This document shows positions 7,333-11,970 of a stretch of DNA of 11,970 bases, in pieces. A program made the translations under genes and the position numbers. The DNA is from CAZATK01 sp964488085 (lineage in GTDB: Bacteria > Patescibacteriota > Minisyncoccia > UBA6257 > UBA11618). The first letter of the stretch is position 1. Each line of letters starts with the position of its first letter. The stretch spans positions 1 through 11,970 of the forward strand of contig CAZATK010000014.1 in NCBI GenBank assembly GCA_964488085.1. The letters are read 5' to 3'. The notes under the pieces are model-generated. The model worked only from the letters and a program-made list of their open reading frames with translations. It was not told the DNA's origin and made no database searches.

Positions 7333-7359
7333 ATCATAATCAGTTTGGGCTAGCAACAA
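7333..7359 (-). promoter_or_regulatory. Candidate promoter for the minus-strand GT4 fragment
   Basis: On the minus strand TATGAT (7338-7333) is one base from the -10 consensus, and TTGTTG (7359-7354) lies 15 nt upstream as a weak -35. It sits in the 82-nt divergent region between the two start codons (7320-7401) and would give a very short leader. No equally good plus-strand box was found for the gene at 7402. Spacing is short and the -35 is poor, so confidence is low. Confidence 0.2.
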
Positions 7360-7401
7360 TATAGCTAGGCAAAACTCCTAATATTATTTATTATGGTATT
7401 T

Positions 7402-8337
7402 ATGGTGAGAAATATAAAACGTGAACTATATTATGCCGGCCGTGTGTTTAATCACAAATATAGTCCATATTCAAAATTAAATTTTAGGCATTATTTTCAA
7501 TATTTTAAAAATAGATATTGGGGTGATTTTTTAGCTGCTAAAGAAAAACCGGTTAGATTTTCGCTTCAACCTGATTTTGAACTCCACATACTTTCCCAGA
7601 AAGGCAACTTATGGATGTTAATTTGTTGTTTGAAAGCATTTTTATTTCACTCCAATTTGCGTCCCAAGATAGTAATTCATAGTGACGGGACTGTTGACGA
7701 AAAGATGATAGGTGTTTTGAAAGATAAATTTTCTGGCTTGGAGGTTATTTCAAGAAAAACAGCTGACGAGTATGTTTATAATCTATCTGATTTGTCTGAA
7801 AAGGCAAAAAAAATGAGGCGAACAGGAAGTAATCTTTTGCTCAAGTTGACCGATATTCCATTACTTGCTCAAGCTTCCAAGGTTATGATTCTGGGTGATG
7901 ATGTTCTTTTTTACTCCAAGCCCCAAGAGGTGATTGATTTTGTTGAAGATAAAACTTCATATCAGGCTCTAGTTTCAGAGAACCATGGCCGATGTGAATT
8001 GGGTGTGACTGAAGAGTATCTTCTAAAACATAGACTGATTGAACGAAGGGCTGATTTTATCAATTCAGACTTTTTGCTTTTTGATAAAGAATGCATTACC
8101 GCCGATTTAATAAATGAATATTTTGAAAATTCAGTTATGGACGCAAACTTTTATTTGTTAGAAATGGCTGGACTTTCTTGTATTTTGGGCCAAGTAAATT
8201 TTAATTTTTTGCCGTTAAGCAAGTATCATATTAAGGGGCCAATTACTGAAAATACTGTTTTTAAGCATTTTACCAGTCCTCGTCGGCAAGACCTGTTTGC
8301 TTATGGAATTGATGAAGCAAGGAAGAGAATAAAATAA
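7402..8337 (+). CDS. GT8-like putative glycosyltransferase (GT-A fold), paralog of the gene at 5767-6693
   Basis: This protein has 311 residues from the ATG at 7402. An ATG at 7393 would add three, and 7402 was preferred because it fits the paralog's N-terminus better (NIKRELYYA against IKKELYYA). Numbering from 7402, shared landmarks are FELHILSQK (59-67), KIVIHSDGTVD (89-99), VMILGDDVLFY (161-171), INSDFLLFD (220-228) and KHFTSPRR (288-295). In the last 30-residue block of the alignment, 19 positions are identical to the paralog. The usual D-x-D reads G-D-D (165-167), so the first Asp is again replaced, but by a different residue. A metal-dependent GT8-type sugar transfer is inferred, and the substrate is unknown. 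The stop at 8335-8337 touches a hairpin (8337-8356), after which the SDR gene starts 31 nt downstream in the same direction. Confidence 0.6.
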   Translation: MVRNIKRELYYAGRVFNHKYSPYSKLNFRHYFQYFKNRYWGDFLAAKEKPVRFSLQPDFELHILSQKGNLWMLICCLKAFLFHSNLRPKIVIHSDGTVDEKMIGVLKDKFSGLEVISRKTADEYVYNLSDLSEKAKKMRRTGSNLLLKLTDIPLLAQASKVMILGDDVLFYSKPQEVIDFVEDKTSYQALVSENHGRCELGVTEEYLLKHRLIERRADFINSDFLLFDKECITADLINEYFENSVMDANFYLLEMAGLSCILGQVNFNFLPLSKYHIKGPITENTVFKHFTSPRRQDLFAYGIDEARKRIK

Positions 8338-8356
8338 GGACTTACATCTAAGTCCT
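8337..8356 (+). repeat. Hairpin, right copy of an inverted pair (partner at 6701-6728)
   Basis: AGGACTTA (8337-8344) pairs perfectly with TAAGTCCT (8349-8356) over a CATC loop, starting on the last base of the preceding stop codon. It shares AGGACTTACA with the minus-strand hairpin at 6701-6728, in opposite orientation. An AAGG (8359-8362) just beyond it is the likely ribosome-binding site of the next gene. No T-run follows, so it is not a typical terminator. Confidence 0.7.
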
Positions 8357-8368
8357 ATAAGGTTTAAT

Positions 8369-9316
8369 ATGAAAAGTTTTTCAAAGAAAAAATTTTTAAT
8401 TACCGGTGGGGCTGGTTTTTTGGGGTCGCATATGAGCGATTTAGTTTTAAATGATGGAGCTAGTGTTATTTGTGTGGACGATCTGTCGAACGGAAAATTA
8501 TCGAACATCAGTCATTTAAAAAACAATAAAGATTTTATATTTTATAAGAAAGATTCTAATAATTTTATGCATATGGCAAGTATATTTAAAAAGGAAAAGC
8601 CAGATTACGTTATGCACTATGCGGCCATGGTTGGGGTTAAAAGAACCAGTGAAAGGCCCCTGGATGTTTTTAAAGATATTGAAGGAATCAAAAATATCGC
8701 TGAACTATCAAGACAGTATAAAATAAAGAAAATTTTATTTACCTCATCCTCGGAAGTTTACGGCGAGCCGTTGAAGCTGCCCATAGCTGAAGACGATACT
8801 TTTAACAGTAAATGGCCATACGGATTAGTTAAGATTTTAGGCGAGCAGTATTTTAAAGCTTATTACGAAAAATATGGGATTCCGGTGACAATTGTTAGAT
8901 TTTTTAATGTCTATGGGCCAAGGCAGGATTTTGGCGATTCCGGATTTGTCGTTTCAGTATTTTTAAAAAATGCTTTAGCTGGTAAACCGATTAAGATATA
9001 CGGAGATGGTGAACAGACAAGAGATTTTGTTTACATTGATGATAACGTCCGTCTAACTCTCAAGGCTTTTCTGAATGATAAAGTAAACGGCCGACCGATG
9101 AATATTGGTTCGGGTCGATCAATCAGAATTAGAGACCTAGCCGATGAAATTAAAAAAATATATCCAGAAGTCAAGATGGTCTTTAAGCCAGCCAGACGAA
9201 AAGGGGAGATTAAATATCGCACTCCGGATGTCAGTTTTATGAAAAAAATGCTCAAAGATGAGCCAGCCATTAGTTTGGGCAAGGGTATTAATAAAACTTT
9301 AGAATTCTTAAAATAG
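8369..9316 (+). CDS. NAD-dependent nucleotide-sugar epimerase/dehydratase (GalE-like extended SDR)
   Basis: This 315-residue protein has the complete extended-SDR set. The cofactor loop is G13-x2-G16-x2-G19 (GGAGFLG), the acidic residues after beta2 are in VDDLS (36-40), and the catalytic Ser is in FTSSSEVYGEP (124-134). The catalytic pair is Y151-G-L-V-K155, followed by VRFFNVYGPRQ (176-186) and GDGEQTRDFVYIDD (212-225). FNVYGPRQ and the TRDFVYIDD segment are typical of UDP-glucose 4-epimerases, UDP-glucuronate decarboxylases and dTDP-glucose 4,6-dehydratases. The exact reaction is not decided, though the GalE-like group is closest by eye. It would supply an activated sugar for the nearby transferases. 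The start at 8369 has an AAGG 6 nt upstream, one of the few Shine-Dalgarno-like signals in the window. It ends 8 nt before the repeats flanking the transposase. Confidence 0.87.
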   Translation: MKSFSKKKFLITGGAGFLGSHMSDLVLNDGASVICVDDLSNGKLSNISHLKNNKDFIFYKKDSNNFMHMASIFKKEKPDYVMHYAAMVGVKRTSERPLDVFKDIEGIKNIAELSRQYKIKKILFTSSSEVYGEPLKLPIAEDDTFNSKWPYGLVKILGEQYFKAYYEKYGIPVTIVRFFNVYGPRQDFGDSGFVVSVFLKNALAGKPIKIYGDGEQTRDFVYIDDNVRLTLKAFLNDKVNGRPMNIGSGRSIRIRDLADEIKKIYPEVKMVFKPARRKGEIKYRTPDVSFMKKMLKDEPAISLGKGINKTLEFLK

Positions 9317-9324
9317 TGTATAAC

Positions 9325-9355
9325 ACAATGTACGACATCCGATGTCGTACATTGT
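9325..9355. repeat. REP-like perfect palindrome upstream of the RAYT (copy A)
   Basis: ACAATGTACGACATC (9325-9339) and its exact reverse complement (9341-9355) surround a single C, forming a 31-nt perfect palindrome with a very tight turn. The core GACATCCGATGTC recurs at 10067-10079 and a variant lies inside the transposase gene (9527-9551). Such hairpins next to a RAYT gene are what REP elements look like in other bacteria. Confidence 0.85.
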
Positions 9356-9369
9356 ACATACATCGTACA
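9353..9369. repeat. Second, smaller hairpin beside copy A
   Basis: TGTAC (9353-9357) pairs with GTACA (9365-9369) over a 7-nt loop. GTACAT occurs three times in the 24 bases 9347-9370. With copy A this gives two adjacent hairpins, an arrangement resembling paired REP units. It ends 7 nt before the transposase start codon. The stem is short, so chance pairing from the GTACAT repeats is possible. Confidence 0.45.
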
Positions 9370-9376
9370 TAAATTT

Positions 9377-10057
9377 ATGGAATTTTATCACGTCTTAAAT
9401 AGGGGAGTTGATAAACGAGATATCTTTACCAATGATAAAGATCGTTTTAGGTTTATCCATAATCTCTATGAATTTAACGACGAAGATAATCGTGAAAATA
9501 CTTCTCGAATATTTCAAAATTCAAATCTGTATAACATCGGATGTCGTACAGATGACAATAAGAAGGCTAGAATTAGAAAATGCTTAGTTTATTTACATGC
9601 GTTTTGTTTAATGCCCAATCACTATCATTTATTCCTTTCTCCAAAGATTGAAGGCGGGATCTCTAAGTTTATGCAAAAGTTAAATATGGGATATTCTAAG
9701 TACTTTAATATAAAATATGATAGACAAGGGGCCTTGTTTCAAGGGAAATACAAATCCATTTTAGTTGAAGAAGAGAGGCACTTTGATCATCTGCCCCACT
9801 ATATTCATCTTAATCCCCTAGATTTAGTTGCTCCAGAATGGCGAGACGGTAAGATTAATAATCATAAAAAAGCTTTGCAATTTTTGGAAAATTATAGATG
9901 GAGTAGTTTATTGGATTATACCGGTAAAAAGAATTTTCCTTCAATTATTTGTAAACAATCATTAACACCAATATTTAAATGGCAGAGAAAATTACAGTTG
10001 GAAGATTGGATTAAAGACCTAGATTTAGTTAATCTCAAAACTATTATGTTAGAATAA
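9377..10057 (+). CDS. REP-associated tyrosine transposase (RAYT, Y1/HUH family)
   Basis: This 226-residue protein has the catalytic HUH motif H82-Y83-H84 in FCLMPNHYHLFL (77-88). Downstream lies the tyrosine-bearing helix MGYSKYFN (104-111), in which Y106 is the likely nucleophile, then RQGALFQGKYKS (116-127) and HYIHLNPL (141-148), all family hallmarks. RAYTs are IS200/IS605-related single-strand endonucleases that recognise REP hairpins. They are usually single-copy and not bounded by IS ends. Between the N-terminal part and the HUH strand is a low-complexity loop (about 31-70). Residues 51-59 of this loop are encoded by a copy of the same palindrome that flanks the gene. The start codon ATG at 9377 gives the family's usual MEFYHVLNRGVDKR beginning; no Shine-Dalgarno is visible. 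The frame is intact with no sign of decay. Confidence 0.93.
   Translation: MEFYHVLNRGVDKRDIFTNDKDRFRFIHNLYEFNDEDNRENTSRIFQNSNLYNIGCRTDDNKKARIRKCLVYLHAFCLMPNHYHLFLSPKIEGGISKFMQKLNMGYSKYFNIKYDRQGALFQGKYKSILVEEERHFDHLPHYIHLNPLDLVAPEWRDGKINNHKKALQFLENYRWSSLLDYTGKKNFPSIICKQSLTPIFKWQRKLQLEDWIKDLDLVNLKTIMLE
9527..9551. repeat. REP-like imperfect palindrome inside the RAYT coding sequence (copy B)
   Basis: CTGTATAACATC (9527-9538) and GATGTCGTACAG (9540-9551) are inverted around a single G, with 10 of 12 Watson-Crick pairs plus one wobble. The stretch GATGTCGTACA is identical to copy A's right arm, and the following CAGATG also occurs in copy C. It encodes residues 51-59 of the transposase in the variable loop before the HUH motif. 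Confidence 0.75.
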
Positions 10058-10066
10058 AATCGGTAT

Positions 10067-10095
10067 GACATCCGATGTCGGACAGATGTACATTG
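10067..10095. repeat. REP-like repeat downstream of the RAYT (copy C)
   Basis: GACATC and GATGTC are inverted around a C at 10073, the same 13-base core as copy A. It is followed by GGACAGATGTACATTGT, which combines elements seen in copies B and A. The palindrome is shorter and more degenerate than copy A. It lies 9 nt after the RAYT stop and 6 nt before the methyltransferase ATG. Confidence 0.75.
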
Positions 10096-10101
10096 TTATT
10101 T

Positions 10102-10839
10102 ATGGAAAGGGATTTTTATAAAACCTATTTTGAATTAGAAAAAAGTAATTGGTGGTTTAGGGTGCGTCGAAACATAATTTTATCTATTTTAGAAAAGTAC
10201 GACATTGGCAAGGATAATAAAATTTTAGATTATGGTTGTGGATCAGGATTTTTGGTAGGACAACTTCAGGACAAAAGCCTTGATGCTTATGGGGCGGATA
10301 TTTCTAAAGAGGCTATTGAGTTTGGTACTAATAGGGGAACTAAGAATTTATCTCAATTAAGTGGGATAGAGGTTAATTTTTCGGATGGTTGTTTTGACAC
10401 TATTTTAGCGATGGATGTTATAGAACACATTGAGGATGATGAATCAGTTGTGAAAGAGCTTGAAAGGTTACTAAAACCGGGCAGTTATTTAATAATTACG
10501 GTGCCTGCTTATCAATGGATGTGGGGTGTTCAGGATGAAGTGGCCCACCACTATCGCCGATATACGATGAGTTCAGTTCAAAATTTAATTACGAATAATA
10601 CTAACCTTAAATTTTTGAAAAAAAGCTACTTCAATACTTTTTTATTTCCGTCGGTTGCATTAGTCAGGTTAATTTCAAAATGGCTCAACATCAAAAGTCG
10701 CGAGTCGGATTTTGATTTAAATAATAACTTTTTAAATAGCTTGCTTTACGGTATATTTAATTTTGAGAGTAAATTTTTAAGGTATATTAATTTTCCTTTC
10801 GGTGTTTCAATTCTTTTAATTTTAACGAATGAAAAATAA
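10102..10839 (+). CDS. Class I SAM-dependent methyltransferase
   Basis: This 245-residue protein has motif I ILDYGCGSGF (41-50), the acidic D66 in YGADIS, and LAMDVIEHIEDD (102-113) with the strand LIITVPAYQWMW (130-141). This is the classical Methyltransf_11/23 arrangement. A YRRYT element (151-155) after the VPA loop is common in methyltransferases of glycan clusters. The ATG at 10102 was chosen because an in-frame ATG at 10075 lies inside the REP-like repeat and would add nine residues encoded by repeat DNA. The 3' end overlaps the GT-C gene by 11 nt, so the two are likely coupled. The product may methylate a glycan or a lipid-linked intermediate; nothing in the sequence fixes the substrate. 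It shares general architecture but no close similarity with the two methyltransferases at the window's start. Confidence 0.85.
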   Translation: MERDFYKTYFELEKSNWWFRVRRNIILSILEKYDIGKDNKILDYGCGSGFLVGQLQDKSLDAYGADISKEAIEFGTNRGTKNLSQLSGIEVNFSDGCFDTILAMDVIEHIEDDESVVKELERLLKPGSYLIITVPAYQWMWGVQDEVAHHYRRYTMSSVQNLITNNTNLKFLKKSYFNTFLFPSVALVRLISKWLNIKSRESDFDLNNNFLNSLLYGIFNFESKFLRYINFPFGVSILLILTNEK

Positions 10840-11970
10840 TAAAGTCCTAATTGTTATAATTTTATTTTTTCTAGCTACGCGTTTACTTGGTTTTGGTCAT
10901 ATTTATCATCAAGACGAGTATCGTTGGGCCAGTATTTCTAATCCGGCATTCGGGGATTTACATAGTCCTCATCCGCCATTGCCAGAATATTCTTATAAGC
11001 TGACGGGGCTTCTTTTGGGGTATGATTATTTGAGAGTTGTGCCAATTTTACTAAGTCTTTTAAATTTAATTTTAATTTATCTGATTCTTAAAAAAGTTAC
11101 TGGCAAAGAATCAGTGGGTCTAATTGGGTCAGGTTTGTTCGTTATTAATATTTATAGCGCCATTGCCAGTCTTCAGGTTGATATTGACGGAGCTATTTTA
11201 CCGTTCTTTATTCTTTTGAGTTATTATGCCCACCTTTACCTGTTAGAAAATCAAAAAAGCAAAAAGTATTGGGCCTTATTTGTTGTTGCTTTGGTTGGGG
11301 GATTTTTAACCAAGTTAAGTTTCGTTTTATTTTTAGTTGCCTTCGTCGCTTATTTTACTTTGACCAATTTAATCAAAGGAGGTAAGAAAATAAGTTGGAG
11401 AAGATTTTTATATTTTATTATTCCGATTGCCGCCCTTGCGGGGCTATCTTTTATCTTGTTTGAATCAAGCTTCCAGATAGTTTTAAAATATGCGGCTGAT
11501 TTCAATTCTTTAAATTTTGGCTCAAGACATTATTTTGATTTTGTTTTCAAAGTATTTAAATCACTTGTTTGGTTATCGCCTCTTTTGACGGTGCCTCTGG
11601 TATTCAGCCTCTTCCATAAGAAAAATTACAGTAAATACGGGTTTTGGTATTTGTTTTTATTGATTAATCTAATTTTTTATGGTGTAGCTTTTGACTTTAC
11701 CACAAAAACAGTAGAAAGATATTTTATGTTTATGATTGTGCCGGCAATTTTGGTTGTTAGCGATATTTTATACAGTCTTTTGGTTGAAATTAAAAAGTTT
11801 AAATATTTTAATTTAAAATTGGTTATGGTTTTGTTTGTCATTTTTAGTTTTACAATTTTAACGGTTCCCCACGCTGTCTTGCCGCTTAATCCTAAAATGG
11901 CTTACGTAGATCATATTAAATCTCTAGACTTTAATTTCTTGATTCCTTTTAGCGGTGGATCTGGTCCTTC
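10829..11970 (+). CDS. GT-C membrane glycosyltransferase (PMT_2/ArnT-like), 3' end outside window
   Basis: An open frame from ATG at 10829 continues to the window end, giving 380 residues without a stop. The first segment, VLIVIILFFLATRLLGF (6-22), is a membrane helix. It is followed by the D29-E30 pair and S46-PHPPL-P52, the acidic pair and HPPL loop typical of polyprenyl-phosphate-dependent GT-C enzymes (CAZy GT39/GT83, Pfam PMT_2). About nine more hydrophobic segments follow, near 68-87, 94-115, 121-139, 147-178, 192-211, 244-261, 271-289, 298-318 and 329-349. RYFMFMIVPA (297-306) is the common Arg-Tyr helix. Such enzymes move a sugar from a lipid-phosphate donor onto a lipid, protein or glycan at the outer face of the membrane. 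The start overlaps the methyltransferase stop by 11 nt. The C-terminal soluble part is not seen. Confidence 0.8.
   Translation, partial: MKNNKVLIVIILFFLATRLLGFGHIYHQDEYRWASISNPAFGDLHSPHPPLPEYSYKLTGLLLGYDYLRVVPILLSLLNLILIYLILKKVTGKESVGLIGSGLFVINIYSAIASLQVDIDGAILPFFILLSYYAHLYLLENQKSKKYWALFVVALVGGFLTKLSFVLFLVAFVAYFTLTNLIKGGKKISWRRFLYFIIPIAALAGLSFILFESSFQIVLKYAADFNSLNFGSRHYFDFVFKVFKSLVWLSPLLTVPLVFSLFHKKNYSKYGFWYLFLLINLIFYGVAFDFTTKTVERYFMFMIVPAILVVSDILYSLLVEIKKFKYFNLKLVMVLFVIFSFTILTVPHAVLPLNPKMAYVDHIKSLDFNFLIPFSGGSGP

Larger units (their letters stand above)
9325..10095 (+). mobile_element. REP/RAYT module inserted between the SDR and methyltransferase genes
   Basis: A Y1/HUH transposase gene is bracketed by copies of one palindrome family (9325-9355 and 10067-10095). 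Both flanks contain GACATCCGATGTCG and GTACATTGT. The module separates an SDR gene from a methyltransferase gene that are otherwise in the same orientation. Outer limits are set by the visible repeats, and no target-site duplication can be defined from one sequence. Confidence 0.65.

Noticed and set aside
8215..9363. Minus-strand ORFs at 8215-8508 and 9031-9363
   Set aside because: Antisense shadows of the GT8-like and SDR genes. The second merely begins within the REP-like palindrome.
10843..10852. AGTCCTAATT, identical to part of the hairpin at 6701-6728
   Set aside because: It is a ten-base match within the coding start of the GT-C gene, has no inverted arm nearby, and such matches are expected by chance in AT-rich DNA.
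1..11970. CRISPR arrays, tRNA or rRNA genes, or UGA-recoded genetic code
   Set aside because: No regularly spaced repeats and no tRNA- or rRNA-like segment were seen. TGA terminates two genes through ATGA overlaps, so recoding is not supported.

Overview
This AT-rich window is a cell-surface polysaccharide or glycoconjugate gene cluster. It holds several sugar-transfer enzymes, three SAM methyltransferases, two nucleotide-sugar SDR enzymes and one PLP-fold sugar dehydratase, with a REP-associated transposase (RAYT) inserted among them. Genes are packed, with ATGA overlaps, 1-2 nt gaps and even an overlapping convergent pair, and they rarely have a recognisable Shine-Dalgarno. TGA is used as a stop (genes ending at 1176 and 2342), so the code is standard and not the Gracilibacteria type. 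Low GC, compact layout and a RAYT starting MEFYHVLNRG fit a Candidate Phyla Radiation/Patescibacteria (Parcubacteria-like) genome. That assignment is inference.

Layout. Block 1 (+, 1-3505): the end of a MetW-like methyltransferase, a second methyltransferase and two GT4 glycosyltransferases, probably translationally coupled. Block 2 (-, 7319 down to 3488): a GT4 fragment lacking its donor-binding half, a GT8-like protein, a DegT/RfbH-type 3-dehydratase and an SDR enzyme. Block 3 (+, 7402 to the window end): a paralog of the GT8-like protein, a UDP-glucose-4-epimerase-like SDR, the RAYT, a third methyltransferase and a GT-C (PMT_2/ArnT-like) membrane glycosyltransferase that runs off the edge.

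How the genes may work together. The dehydratase has His at the usual PLP-lysine position, which is the signature of the sugar 3-dehydratases E1/RfbH and ColD. It lacks three of the four [2Fe-2S] cysteines of E1. With the SDR 2 nt downstream it looks like a two-gene 3,6-dideoxyhexose module. The GT4 and GT8-like proteins would build a glycan on the cytoplasmic face, the methyltransferases could decorate it, and the GT-C protein would act on a lipid-linked sugar at the membrane.

Non-coding structure. The short junctions hold several unrelated families of hairpins. One palindrome family flanks the RAYT and also occurs inside its coding sequence. A second forms an inverted pair bounding a 1.6-kb two-gene segment. 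A third is a large nested hairpin in front of the dehydratase. No tRNA, rRNA or CRISPR array was seen, and no stretch over 300 bases lacks a gene.
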